Source: Flavobacterium sp.
GTDB lineage: Bacteria; Bacteroidota; Bacteroidia; Flavobacteriales; Flavobacteriaceae
NCBI RefSeq assembly: GCF_027484945.1
Contig: NZ_JAIXRZ010000013.1
Span: 1 to 64,000 of the forward strand
Length of the DNA stretch: 64,000 nt
Direction of reading: 5' to 3'
A program made the translations under genes and the position numbers. Positions 29,581 through 39,330 of this stretch are shown piece by piece. The notes under the pieces were generated by a model, which searched no databases, was not told the DNA's origin, and saw only the letters and a program-made list of their open reading frames with translations. Every line of letters begins with the position of its first letter. Position 1 is the stretch's first letter.

Positions 29581-32445
29581 ATGAAATTCCTATTCTCCCT
29601 ATTGTTGAGTGGATGGGCGTTAACTGCAACGGCTCAGCATTTATCGCAGTATGTTAACCCAATGATTGGCACTGATGGTCACGGACATACCTTTCCTGGC
29701 GCAACTTTACCCTATGGCATGGTGCAACTTTCTCCCGATACCCGTATCGATGGAAGCTGGGACGGATGTTCAGGCTACCATTATTCTGATCCGGTAATCT
29801 TCGGGTTTTCCCATACGCATTTAAATGGAACCGGCTGCTCCGATTACGGTGACATCATGCTTATGCCTACGATGGATAACATTTCATTTGTACCCAGTCA
29901 ATATTCTTCGCCATTTTCACATAAAAAAGAAAAAGCGGCAGCTGGATATTATCAAGTACATTTAGATAAACACCAAATAGACGTTCGTTTAACCGCATCC
30001 ACTCGAGTTGGATTTCATGAATATACATTCTCTAAATCTGGAAAAGCTAGTTTGATTATCGATTTGAATCATCGGGATAAGTTGCTCTATGGGGCTATTC
30101 GTCTAGTAGATGCCACAACTATTGAAATTTTACGTCGCAGTGAAGCTTGGGCAAAAGATCAATATGTGTATGCTCGAATTGAATTTGATACACCGATGAC
30201 CGTTACGAAAGCATTAGGTAATGCTGAAAATAAAAATGGATTTTATTCGGGGACCGAAGTGAAAATTGCATTGAGTAAAAAAGTAAATACCGGAGATAAG
30301 ATTAAAGTTAAAGTCTCACTTTCTCCGACATCTTATGAAGGCGCAAAGCTAAATAGCGCTGAGATTCCGCATTGGGATTTTGAAAAAGTGGTGCAAGAAG
30401 CGGCTCGTTCGTGGGATCAAGAACTGGCTAAAATTCAGATTACATCAACGGATACCGATAAAAAAGCCATTTTTTATACTGCTTTATACCACACAATGAT
30501 GCAGCCCAATGTGGCGCAAGATATTGACGGTTCCTATAGAGGTCGCGACAACTTAATTCATAAAGCGGAAGGATTTACTTATTATTCGGTGTTTTCGCTA
30601 TGGGATACCTTTCGTGCAGCGCATCCTTTATATACCTTAATTGATAAAAAACGTACTGCCGATTATATTAATACATTCCTCAAACAATATGAACAAGGGG
30701 GACGTTTACCCGTTTGGGAATTGGCCTCTAATGAAACCGATTGTATGATTGGGTACCATGCCGTTTCGGTTATTGCTGATGCGATGGCTAAAGGAATTCA
30801 AGGATTTGATTATGAAAAAGCTTTTGAAGCTTCAAAACATTCGGCAATGCTGGATCATTTGGGATTAGCAGCTTATAAACAACAGGGCTTTATAGCTATG
30901 GACGACGAACACGAAAGTGTTTCTAAAACTTTAGAATATGCTTATGATGATTGGTGTATTGCGCAAATGGCAAAAATTTTGGGCAAATCAGAAGAGTATA
31001 CCTATTTTATGAAGCGTTCACAATCGTGGAAAAATGTTTTTGATTGGAACGTTGGGTTTATGCGACCCAAAAAGAATGGCGGTTGGGACAAGCCTTTTGA
31101 TCCACGGGAAATCAACAATAATTTCACGGAGGGCAACAGTTGGCAATATTCATTTTTTGTACCTCAAGACATCCCTGGTATGATTGAAGCCTATGGTGGT
31201 CCTGCTCAATTTGAAGCTAAATTGGATGAAATGTTTACAAGTGAAAGTAAAACAACCGGTCGCGAACAAGTTGATGTAACGGGACTTATTGGGCAGTATG
31301 CCCATGGAAACGAACCCAGTCACCACATGACCTATTTATATAACTATATAGGCAAACCCGAGAAAACCCGAGAAAAAGTTCATTATATTCTTCATAATTT
31401 TTACAAAAACACCCCAGATGGTTTGATTGGAAATGAAGACTGCGGACAAATGAGCGCTTGGTATGTGTTGAGTTCAATGGGAATTTATTCGGTTACCCCT
31501 GGTGAGGAAAAATGGGAGAGTATAACGCCTTTATTTGATGGGATTGTCATAAAAGATGAAACCGGAAAAAGTATTGTTGAGTACCAAAAAGAGGTTGTAA
31601 ATGGGATATCCAATCGAATTTTTTTATTGCCTAGTAAAATGAAAGAACAACTGCTTCAAAGTAGAAGTTCAACCTATTCCCAATTCACAAAAGTAGAAGA
31701 AATTAGTGCCGCAATCCCGCTACTTCCTGTCCCCGTGTTTCAAGCAACAAGTAAATCGTTTAAAGATACTTTGCGCGTTGAATTGATGTCCCAAAACCCT
31801 AAGGATGAACTTTACTATTCTATTTCATATCCAGATGAGGTTCAAAAAATAGTTGGAGTTTCTTTTCAATATACCCAACCTCTTACGATTTCCAAAACGG
31901 CTACGATTAAAGCTTTTTCTAAAAATAAAACTACCCAAAGCGCTACCGTTGAGGCTACTTTTTATAAAAAACCCAATACATATACGATTGCCATTCAATC
32001 CAAATACAACCCGCAATATCATGCCGGTGGTCCAGAAGGATTGCTTGATGGTATCCACGGTACGACCAATTGGAGGAAAGGCGATTGGCAAGGCTATCAA
32101 TCACAAGATTTTGAAGCTATAGTAGATATGCAAGCAGTCAAACCTGTTTCAAGTATTAAAGCTTTTTGCTTACAAGATAGCCGTTCGTGGATTTTAATGC
32201 CGAGCAAAGTTGAGTATTTTTCATCATTAGATGGGATAAACTTTACTTTAGTTGGAACAGTCCACAATACCTTAGACCCAAAAAACGACACCAATTCAAT
32301 TCAAGATTTTGCCTTTAATTTGGATAAAATATTATCTGCTCGCTACATCAAAGTAAAAGCGTATAATTTTGGAAAATTACCCGATTGGCATATAGGTGTA
32401 GGCGGCGATGCATTTATATTTATTGACGAAATCGAAATCAAGTAG
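29581..32445 (+). CDS. GH92 family alpha-mannosidase
   Basis: 954-residue exported Ca2+-dependent exo-alpha-mannosidase family protein. The signal peptide ends TATAQ. GH92 signatures: MIGTDGHGHTFPGATLPYGM at the N-terminus, TEGNSWQYSFFVPQD, GNEPSHHMTYLYNYIG and GNEDCGQMSAWYVLSS. Residues ~740-815 look like a chitobiase/hexosaminidase C-terminal module, and ~830-954 like an F5/8 type C (discoidin) carbohydrate-binding module. It acts outside the cytoplasm on mannose-rich glycans. No SusC/D pair is nearby, so it is not in a classical utilisation locus. The nitrilase ATG follows after 2 bp. Confidence 0.93.
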   Translation: MKFLFSLLLSGWALTATAQHLSQYVNPMIGTDGHGHTFPGATLPYGMVQLSPDTRIDGSWDGCSGYHYSDPVIFGFSHTHLNGTGCSDYGDIMLMPTMDNISFVPSQYSSPFSHKKEKAAAGYYQVHLDKHQIDVRLTASTRVGFHEYTFSKSGKASLIIDLNHRDKLLYGAIRLVDATTIEILRRSEAWAKDQYVYARIEFDTPMTVTKALGNAENKNGFYSGTEVKIALSKKVNTGDKIKVKVSLSPTSYEGAKLNSAEIPHWDFEKVVQEAARSWDQELAKIQITSTDTDKKAIFYTALYHTMMQPNVAQDIDGSYRGRDNLIHKAEGFTYYSVFSLWDTFRAAHPLYTLIDKKRTADYINTFLKQYEQGGRLPVWELASNETDCMIGYHAVSVIADAMAKGIQGFDYEKAFEASKHSAMLDHLGLAAYKQQGFIAMDDEHESVSKTLEYAYDDWCIAQMAKILGKSEEYTYFMKRSQSWKNVFDWNVGFMRPKKNGGWDKPFDPREINNNFTEGNSWQYSFFVPQDIPGMIEAYGGPAQFEAKLDEMFTSESKTTGREQVDVTGLIGQYAHGNEPSHHMTYLYNYIGKPEKTREKVHYILHNFYKNTPDGLIGNEDCGQMSAWYVLSSMGIYSVTPGEEKWESITPLFDGIVIKDETGKSIVEYQKEVVNGISNRIFLLPSKMKEQLLQSRSSTYSQFTKVEEISAAIPLLPVPVFQATSKSFKDTLRVELMSQNPKDELYYSISYPDEVQKIVGVSFQYTQPLTISKTATIKAFSKNKTTQSATVEATFYKKPNTYTIAIQSKYNPQYHAGGPEGLLDGIHGTTNWRKGDWQGYQSQDFEAIVDMQAVKPVSSIKAFCLQDSRSWILMPSKVEYFSSLDGINFTLVGTVHNTLDPKNDTNSIQDFAFNLDKILSARYIKVKAYNFGKLPDWHIGVGGDAFIFIDEIEIK

Positions 32446-32447
32446 CC

Positions 32448-33212
32448 ATGAAAATCGCCATTGTACAGTCAGAATCTATTTGGGAAAATCCAAGTGCAAA
32501 TCGCACACTATTTGATGAAAAATTCAATACAATTTTGCCAGAAACCGACTTAATTGTACTCCCGGAAATGTTTACTACAGGTTTTACCATGCAACCGCAA
32601 TTTTGTGCAGAATCAATGGATGGTCCAACGGTAGTTTGGATGCAATCTTGGGCAAAAAAGTTACATGCAGCACTAATAGGAAGTATAGCCGTGGAAGACA
32701 ATGGACACTTTTACAACCGATTATTTTTTGTTCATCCTGACGGTAAACTAGAAATTTATAATAAACGGCATCGATTTACTTTAGCCGGTGAACATCAGGT
32801 ATACACAGCTGGAAAAGAACGCTTAATCGTAACTTATAAAGGATGGAAAATTTGTCCATTAATTTGCTATGATCTTCGATTTCCCGCGTATTCCCGCAAT
32901 ACTGAAAATTATGATATCTTACTTTACGTGGCCAATTGGCCGCAGCCTAGAATACAAGCCTGGGATCTATTATTGCGCGCTAGAGCTGTCGAAAACATGT
33001 GTTATACGCTTGGCGTCAACAGGGTTGGCCAAGATGGAAATAACCATTGCTATGTAGGCCATTCACAAGCTATCGATTGTTTTGGAAACTATAGTTTAGC
33101 GCCCCAACAAAACGATGCTATTTACTATGTGGAATTGAATAAAAAAACATTAGAAGAAAATCGCAAAAAATTTCCTTTTTTAGAGGATCGCGACACCATA
33201 CATTGGGATTAA
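32448..33212 (+). CDS. Omega-amidase-like nitrilase
   Basis: 254-residue carbon-nitrogen hydrolase, probably the Nit2/YafV type that hydrolyses alpha-ketoglutaramate or alpha-ketosuccinamate. The Glu-Lys-Cys triad is visible in VLPEMFTTGF, YNKRHRFTLAGE and PLICYDLRFPAYSRN. Cytoplasmic. Its stop overlaps the stop of the convergent Ig-like lipoprotein gene by 4 bp. Co-transcription with the mannosidase looks positional and not functional. Confidence 0.88.
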   Translation: MKIAIVQSESIWENPSANRTLFDEKFNTILPETDLIVLPEMFTTGFTMQPQFCAESMDGPTVVWMQSWAKKLHAALIGSIAVEDNGHFYNRLFFVHPDGKLEIYNKRHRFTLAGEHQVYTAGKERLIVTYKGWKICPLICYDLRFPAYSRNTENYDILLYVANWPQPRIQAWDLLLRARAVENMCYTLGVNRVGQDGNNHCYVGHSQAIDCFGNYSLAPQQNDAIYYVELNKKTLEENRKKFPFLEDRDTIHWD

Positions 33213-34813
33213 TTTCCGTTTAAATCGATCAGCTGTTCCGCATCCCAATTCATGCGGACGTCGATCGTTTCGGGATAATAAAATACCTCTTCACTTTGCC
33301 GTTGTTCAATAAAATTTCCAGGCGTCCATTTTTGATCTTTGTCGTCATCATAAATGATGCGAACAGTAAAAGCATTAGGTTGTACTAAATCGAAGTTGAT
33401 TTCATTGGATTTTTCACTATAGGAAGAAGCTAAAATTTTACCGGTTTTGTCGGTCAATTCAACCAATATAGGAAATCGTTTTACATTTTGGAGGACCAAT
33501 TTTAAATTGCCATAATCGGCATAATCTAATGTGTTGGTTTCATATTTTATGGTATCGTTTTGTTTCCCGAAATCATCGAGTAGTGCCCCAGGTAAAAGGT
33601 GTAATTTGTACTTCTGATTGGGTTCTTTATCAAAAATTAACGCCAACTCTTTATTAATTTCTGAATAAAAAGGTTTGTAATTTACTAGGGTAGAATCTTT
33701 TCGATACAATTTTATTTTTGAGACCTCCCAAGATTGAAGTGGAATACTCGTCCGAATACGTAAGGTATCTCTAAAATGCAAGGTCCCTTTCGGTTCAATA
33801 GCAATGGATAAACTATCTTTTTTAAAATCTTTTACTCGAAATCCAAATTGTTTTTTATACTTATTTTCAAGCACGGTTAAGGTAAGGGAATCGTTTTTTT
33901 GGGCAGCAAACCAAACTTCAACCGAATCTTTTCCCTGTAATTTTGTTACTTTATGAGGGATGATTTCCGTTCCGCGATTTAATGTGATTTTATTTTTTTC
34001 AAGGGTTCCTTGGTGTCCAAGTAATACTCTAGAAGCTTTTACATGGGCGGAAGTTGTGATTTTTAAAGGTTTCCGTTCTTTAAATAATTCCAATTCAAAA
34101 ACCGTATCATTTGGAATCGATACAATATCTTTTTGAAATCCGATTTTTTCATTTTTAGGATCAAACGTATTGTTTTTATTCAAATCAGTTACAGCGATAA
34201 GTCGGTATTTACCCGCTTTAATGTTTTCAAATCGCATTATTTTCAAGCTATCAAGACTATTGACAATATATTGAGGCGGTTTTTTAAATACAATTGAATC
34301 ATTATACGTGTCATTAACTTCATAAAGCATTATCGAAACGAAATTATCGGTGTTTTGGGCCAATGCATCTTTAATTTTAACGCTTAATTGTAAAGAATCA
34401 AGGGTTGGTCCGGTTGCGACCACATAGCGAAATTGGGGATACGGATTTCCTTCGTTATTATCTTGTATGCTCCGCCCAAAATTAAAACTGTATGTGGTGT
34501 TGGGCTTTAACGTATCTTTAATTTTAATTGTTAATGTTTTACTTGCCGTTTGCGGACTAACTTCAGGCGCTATTTTCATGGGTGGAGAAACCACAAGTTG
34601 CTTCTGAATATCTTTTAGCTTAACATATTCATCAAATTGAATTCGGATTTCATTCCCATTAAAGTTTGTGCTTAAATTTTTAGGAATACTAAACAACATT
34701 CGGGGTGGAATGGTGTCTTTTGGTCCACCAGATATAGATCCACGACGAGCACAAGAAGGAATGAGTACGGTCAACAAAACCAAGGAAGCAAATACGGCTA
34801 CTTGTTTGCGCAT
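33209..34813 (-). CDS. Ig-like domain lipoprotein
   Basis: 534-residue lipoprotein common in Flavobacteriia, function unknown. Lipobox LLTVLIPSC with Cys21, then RRGSISGGPKDTIPPRML and an SbsA-type Ig-like domain (IRIQFDEYVKLKDIQKQLVV, residues ~45-130). The rest is beta-rich, with repeated Asp-rich turns such as DLNKNNTFDPKNE. Surface or periplasmic location is inferred from the signal. It lies 75 bp after the comF remnant on the same strand. Confidence 0.82.
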   Translation of the reverse strand: MRKQVAVFASLVLLTVLIPSCARRGSISGGPKDTIPPRMLFSIPKNLSTNFNGNEIRIQFDEYVKLKDIQKQLVVSPPMKIAPEVSPQTASKTLTIKIKDTLKPNTTYSFNFGRSIQDNNEGNPYPQFRYVVATGPTLDSLQLSVKIKDALAQNTDNFVSIMLYEVNDTYNDSIVFKKPPQYIVNSLDSLKIMRFENIKAGKYRLIAVTDLNKNNTFDPKNEKIGFQKDIVSIPNDTVFELELFKERKPLKITTSAHVKASRVLLGHQGTLEKNKITLNRGTEIIPHKVTKLQGKDSVEVWFAAQKNDSLTLTVLENKYKKQFGFRVKDFKKDSLSIAIEPKGTLHFRDTLRIRTSIPLQSWEVSKIKLYRKDSTLVNYKPFYSEINKELALIFDKEPNQKYKLHLLPGALLDDFGKQNDTIKYETNTLDYADYGNLKLVLQNVKRFPILVELTDKTGKILASSYSEKSNEINFDLVQPNAFTVRIIYDDDKDQKWTPGNFIEQRQSEEVFYYPETIDVRMNWDAEQLIDLNGN

Positions 34814-34888
34814 GAAATCAAAATTTTACGTTGCAAAGTAACAATTATAATTGGTGTTTGGGAAATCTTTTTCATCAGAATTAACGAT

Positions 34889-35569
34889 TTATTGACTCAT
34901 GGCCATACAAAGAACACTAATTTTTGCGCCAGGAATCTTTAATAGTTCACGCGCACAAGCTTCAAGAGTAGAGCCCGTAGTAATTACATCATCAACCAAA
35001 ACGAAATGTTTATGGTAGTGATTTTCGTTGAAGTTAACGCTAAAAATGGACTGTACAATTTCAGCGCGCCCAATAATTGATTTTTTAGTTTGCGTTTTCG
35101 AATATAAATTTCTCCTAAGGATAGTGTCCTCAAATGGGATGGACCAACTTTCAGCTAATGCCTTGCCATAGGAAGTCACTTGATTATAACCCCGTTGCCT
35201 TTGTTTTCTGGGGTGTAACGGTACAGGAATGATATAATCGGGTGCTGGGTTGAGTATGCTTGAATTAAGTACGGAACTATGCCATAAGCCTAGGGCGGTT
35301 CCTACAGCTTCATTTCCTTTCTATTTGAGTTCATGAATCAACGATTGTACTAAACTTTCTTTGTGGAAATAAAGTAATGAGCCTCCAAAAACAATAGGGA
35401 TTCGTCCATAAAATTTTCGAACAATTTCATTTTCAGCAACAGCATGGTGAGAAGTTACAGGGAGTACATGCCGACAATGACTGCAGAGCACCCATTCTTC
35501 AGAAATTAAAAAACCACGACAAGCGGCACATGTCTCTGGATAAAAGAGGCGAATAAGATGTGATAACAT
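34889..35569 (-). pseudogene. comF: comF, interrupted by one in-frame amber codon
   Basis: ComF-type phosphoribosyltransferase needed for DNA uptake in competent bacteria. Two track ORFs are in the same frame and separated only by TAG at 35321-35323, within SLIHELK*KGNEAVGTALG. The segment between the ORFs (35180-35320) is open and reads IIPVPLHPRKQRQRGYNQV, so the whole protein is intact apart from one codon. The zinc-ribbon cysteines CAACRGF and CSHC and the PRPP loop FVLVDDVITTGSTLEACA are kept. I use the ATG at 35569; a GTG at 35626 is an alternative. Either a recent nonsense mutation, a sequencing error, or readthrough. Confidence 0.88.
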
Positions 35570-35637
35570 AGGCGTATAAATAAAGTCATAAAGATAGAAA
35601 ATTCCTTGATTAACATACGATTTCACGGCACTTTTTA

Positions 35638-35645
35638 TATTTTTG
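35638..35645 (+). promoter_or_regulatory. -7 box of glyS
   Basis: TATTTTTG ends 7 bp before the glyS ATG, which would make the mRNA nearly leaderless. Confidence 0.5.
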
Positions 35646-35652
35646 CACCACT

Positions 35653-37197
35653 ATGGCAAAACAAGAAGATCTATTCAAAAATGTAATTTCGCATGCAAAA
35701 GAATACGGGTTTATTTTCCCTTCTAGCGAAATTTATGACGGTTTAAGCGCCGTATACGATTATGCTCAAAATGGAGTAGAATTAAAGAAAAACATCCGCG
35801 AATATTGGTGGAAAGCAATGGTGCAGATGCACGAAAATATTGTGGGAATTGATGCGGCAATACTAATGCATCCTACCACTTGGAAAGCTTCTGGTCACGT
35901 TGATGCATTCAATGATCCGTTGATTGATAATAAAGATTCCAAAAAACGCTTTCGCGCCGATGTGCTAATTGAAGATTATTGCGAAAAATTGCAACAAAAA
36001 GCACAAAAGGAAATCGATAAAGCCCGTGAACGATTTGGAGCTTCATTTGATGAACAGCAGTTTATTACTACAAATGGACGTGTAGTTGAGTATTTAACCC
36101 AAAAGAAAACCATTTTAGAACGCATGGCACGTTCTTTAGACAGTGGTGATTTGGAGGATGTAAAAGCATTGATTGAAGAATTAGCGATTGTCGATCCCGA
36201 TACGGGTTCCAAAAATTGGACTGAAGTACGGCAGTTCAATTTGATGTTTGGCACTAAATTGGGCGCAGCAGCAGAAAATGCGATGGATTTATACCTCCGT
36301 CCCGAAACGGCACAGGGAATTTTTGTGAATTTCTTAAATGTTCAAAAAACGGGTCGTATGAAGATTCCTTTTGGAATTGCCCAAACGGGTAAAGCATTTC
36401 GTAATGAAATTGTGGCACGTCAATTTATTTTCCGTATGCGTGAATTTGAACAGATGGAAATGCAGTTTTTTGTCAAGCCAGGTGAAGAGATGAAATGGTA
36501 TCAATATTGGAAAGAAACGCGTTTAAAATGGCACCAATCGTTAGGTTTAGGCGCTGAAAATTACCGCTTTCATGATCATGAAAAATTAGCACATTATGCG
36601 AATGCCGCCGCCGATATTGAGTTCAATTTTCCATTTGGATTTAAAGAGTTGGAAGGGATTCATTCGCGAACCGACTTTGATTTGAAAGCCCATGAGCAGT
36701 ATTCAGGAAAAAAATTACAATATTTTGACACTGAAGAAAACAAAAACTATGTTCCCTATGTCGTTGAAACTTCGGTGGGTTTAGACCGTATGTTTTTGGC
36801 GGTATTTTCAAAATCGTTACAGGAAGAAACACTAGAAGATGGAAGTACGCGAACGGTGTTGCGTTTACCGAGTGTTTTAGCTCCTACAAAAGCAGCGGTA
36901 TTGCCCTTGGTTAAAAAAGACGGACTACCCGAATTGGCACGCGAAATTATTGAAGAATTAAAATGGGATTTTAACGTAGCGTATGATGAAAAAGATGCGG
37001 TTGGTCGTCGTTACCGCCGACAAGATGCTTTAGGAACCCCATTTTGCATAACCGTAGATCATCAATCGTTAGAAGACCAAACGGTAACCCTACGTCATCG
37101 AGATACAATGATTCAAGATCGTGTTAAAATAACTGAATTACGAGCAATAATCAATACTGAAGTTTCTATGCGCAATTGGTTATTACGTTCGAAATAA
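35653..37197 (+). CDS. glyS: Glycine-tRNA ligase (homodimeric type)
   Basis: Charges tRNA-Gly. 514 residues, the single-chain class II form. Class II motifs: RPETAQGIFVNFLNV and FRNEIVARQFIFRMREFEQ (motif 2), ETSVGLDRMFLAVF (motif 3), with a C-terminal anticodon-binding domain (DEKDAVGRRYRRQDALGTPF). Divergent from comF. The terminator at 37214-37245 ends the transcript. Confidence 0.95.
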   Translation: MAKQEDLFKNVISHAKEYGFIFPSSEIYDGLSAVYDYAQNGVELKKNIREYWWKAMVQMHENIVGIDAAILMHPTTWKASGHVDAFNDPLIDNKDSKKRFRADVLIEDYCEKLQQKAQKEIDKARERFGASFDEQQFITTNGRVVEYLTQKKTILERMARSLDSGDLEDVKALIEELAIVDPDTGSKNWTEVRQFNLMFGTKLGAAAENAMDLYLRPETAQGIFVNFLNVQKTGRMKIPFGIAQTGKAFRNEIVARQFIFRMREFEQMEMQFFVKPGEEMKWYQYWKETRLKWHQSLGLGAENYRFHDHEKLAHYANAAADIEFNFPFGFKELEGIHSRTDFDLKAHEQYSGKKLQYFDTEENKNYVPYVVETSVGLDRMFLAVFSKSLQEETLEDGSTRTVLRLPSVLAPTKAAVLPLVKKDGLPELAREIIEELKWDFNVAYDEKDAVGRRYRRQDALGTPFCITVDHQSLEDQTVTLRHRDTMIQDRVKITELRAIINTEVSMRNWLLRSK

Positions 37198-37213
37198 TCA
37201 AGAAAAGCAAAAT

Positions 37214-37245
37214 AAAAAGCGGCATTAAACGGCCGCTTTTTTTGT
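37214..37245 (+). terminator. Terminator of glyS
   Basis: AAAAAGCGGC/GCCGCTTTTT hairpin followed by a T-run. Confidence 0.85.
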
Positions 37246-37569
37246 TTATAAAATTGTTCAAAAATAGTAATTGTTTCACTTTTCACTAGAGTCATAATGT
37301 TTCTAAATTCATTGAAGCAAATTCATAGGTTAAATTGGTTGAATTGCTGCAGTATTTTCAGTTGATTAGCCAATAAAAGCGCTTCAAGTTTTCTACGAGT
37401 AACGGGTCTTTTGATATTAAATAAGGGAGCGTTGAAATAGAAATAGAGGTTATAAAAGCTAGTTATTTTACCAATTGAATCCGTTAGCCCCAGCTATCAA
37501 TGATTTTTATAATTAAACTTAATCCATTTTGAAAAAAAGGACTAACGCTTTGCTAAAAAGTAAAAGCAA
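37246..37569. other. Gene-free gap between glyS and the signalling locus
   Basis: No convincing promoter, RNA or gene. On the minus strand about 53 codons (roughly 37497 to 37339) stay open without a usable start (LFNIKRPVTRRKLEALLLAN...), which may be a gene remnant or chance. Confidence 0.4.
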
Positions 37570-38529
37570 TTGAGGACGTTTACCTTTGTTATTATCGATG
37601 ATAATCCAAATCATATAAAGAAAACTATGGCAACTGCTGTTAATTTTCCTTATATGAGATGTATGGGAAGTGCCGCCAACAGTGATGCGGGTGTCGATCT
37701 CGTATTGGAACATCGGCCGGATTTTATCTTTTTAGAAATTAATCCTAAAGAGCAAGAATCTGGCTTATCCTTGCATTTCATCAGTGAATTACATCGGTAT
37801 CTTTTACAACTTCCAAAAATAATTATCACTACGAAAGATCATACCCAATGCCCTACGGCATTCCAATTTGGCGTTTTTGATTATTTGATACATCCTATTG
37901 CTGTTAAAGATCTTCGTAAAACACTTTTGCGTTTTGAAAAAGAAATTGGTGAAGGGCAGCCTATAAAAAATCAAATGGTGCCTCCCAATAATATCAACCA
38001 TGTTGCTGATGAAGCCCGAACAATTTTAGTTGATAATGATTTGCCCGAACCGATTCAAGAACAAAGCGAACTACCTGAGGAAGCGACACATTTACCAGAA
38101 AATAATGAATTAGCCAAGACTCTGGATGAATCCGGTGAGAAAAACACAACGCAAAGAATTGCCGAGCAACCCATTCAAAAACCCTTGGTGATATGCGTAA
38201 AATCGTATGGGGATTACCGCTATATTGATGCTGCAGAAATTTGTTATTTGCAAGCCGATAACAATTCAACAGATATTCATTTAAATTCAGGAGAAATGAT
38301 AACAGCATTCAAAACTTTAAAACATTTTGAAAGTGTGCTTCAACATCCTTTTGTACGAATCCATAACAGTTATATTGTAAACTGCAATTACATTGCTCGT
38401 ATTCACACAGGGAATTCCGTTTGTCATATAAAAAATTCTTCGGTCAAAATTCCCTTTTCAAAATCGTACAAAGACAATATTGAGCAGATAATCAGTAGCA
38501 TAGCGTCTGGAAATTATTTGGAGATATAA
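37570..38529 (+). CDS. LytTR-type response regulator with degenerate receiver
   Basis: 319 residues. The N-terminal receiver domain (residues 1-125) starts FVIIDDNPN, with the acidic pair intact, but the phospho-acceptor position reads PDFIFLEINP, Glu for Asp, and the usual KP reads DYLIHPI, His for Lys. A linker (~130-205) is rich in Glu/Pro/Asn. The C-terminal LytTR DNA-binding domain (~210-315) contains YIDAAEICYLQADNNSTDIH and FVRIHNSYIVNCNYI. The start is a TTG at 37570; the next ATG would delete the acidic pair. The Glu may mimic phosphorylation. First gene of the signalling locus. Confidence 0.85.
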   Translation: MRTFTFVIIDDNPNHIKKTMATAVNFPYMRCMGSAANSDAGVDLVLEHRPDFIFLEINPKEQESGLSLHFISELHRYLLQLPKIIITTKDHTQCPTAFQFGVFDYLIHPIAVKDLRKTLLRFEKEIGEGQPIKNQMVPPNNINHVADEARTILVDNDLPEPIQEQSELPEEATHLPENNELAKTLDESGEKNTTQRIAEQPIQKPLVICVKSYGDYRYIDAAEICYLQADNNSTDIHLNSGEMITAFKTLKHFESVLQHPFVRIHNSYIVNCNYIARIHTGNSVCHIKNSSVKIPFSKSYKDNIEQIISSIASGNYLEI

Positions 38530-38564
38530 ATTATTTTCCTTTTTTTTGTTCAAATTTATAAGCC

Positions 38565-39227
38565 ATGGATATACAAATTTTAATTATTGATGACCACATG
38601 TCAATTATTGAAGGATATAAAACGATCCTTTCAAACAACCGTTTAAATGCAACCTTGCACATTACAGAGGCTCTTGATGCCCAGCAAGGATATGAAGCCC
38701 TAAGCAACCCAGCAAACAGTCAAAAGTTTGACGTAATTATTTTAGATTACACCTTGCCGCCTTATGAAGCGCTGGAAATTCAAAATGGGTATGATTTAGT
38801 GCAATTTGTTCGCCAATTTCAGCCTCAAGCTAAATTAATGATATTAACGTCACATTCTGAAGCTTTGATGTTGTATAAAGTCATTGTCGAATCGCGCGCG
38901 GAGGCGATTATGATTAAAAGTGATTTCACTTCAATGGAATTATTAGAAGCATTTGAGGCGGTTTACCAAGGCGGTAAATGTTATACGAAAACCGTTTTAG
39001 AATTGAAAAATCAATTACTGTCAAATTATCGCATATTTGACACGACCAATAGGGAGTTGATTAAGTTAATTGCTAAAGGATTAAAAACAAAAAACATCAT
39101 GGCCGAATTAAATCTATCTAAAAGCGCCATTGATAAACGAAAAGCTCAAATTCGCGATTTTTTTGAGATCGAAAAAGGGAATGATGAGGATATCATTCAA
39201 ATAGCCAAAAAGAAGGGATATATTTAA
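38565..39227 (+). CDS. NarL/FixJ-type response regulator
   Basis: 220 residues: receiver domain with IIDDHMSIIEGY, phospho-acceptor FDVIILDYTLPP and conserved Lys IMIKSD, followed by a C-terminal helix-turn-helix (TTNRELIKLIAKGLKTKNIMAEL...SAIDKRKAQI). It lies 35 bp after the LytTR gene. Its likely partner is the TPR kinase at 40016, whose HisKA_3 catalytic type matches NarL regulators. Confidence 0.88.
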   Translation: MDIQILIIDDHMSIIEGYKTILSNNRLNATLHITEALDAQQGYEALSNPANSQKFDVIILDYTLPPYEALEIQNGYDLVQFVRQFQPQAKLMILTSHSEALMLYKVIVESRAEAIMIKSDFTSMELLEAFEAVYQGGKCYTKTVLELKNQLLSNYRIFDTTNRELIKLIAKGLKTKNIMAELNLSKSAIDKRKAQIRDFFEIEKGNDEDIIQIAKKKGYI

Positions 39228-39251
39228 CAAATTGTACACTTTTTGTATACC
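39223..39251 (+). promoter_or_regulatory. Operator-like repeat, copy 1
   Basis: A 29-bp element (core TACACTTTTTGTATACC) matching copy 2 at 39759-39787 in 28 of 29 positions. It contains TGTACAC-N4-TGTATAC, heptamers spaced 11 bp, one helical turn. It sits 20 bp upstream of the -7 box TATATTTG (39272-39279) of the small secreted-protein gene. Confidence 0.65.
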
Positions 39252-39330
39252 TAAAGGTTAATTTAAGATTCTATATTTGTAGTGTTAAAAGCCTTATAAT
39301 TCAAGTTAATTCTTGAATAGTGTAAATTTG

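Noticed and set aside
37339-37497. About 53 open codons on the minus strand (LFNIKRPVTRRKLEALLLAN)
   Set aside because: No start codon and stop codons at both ends; could be a gene remnant but also chance in this short gap.
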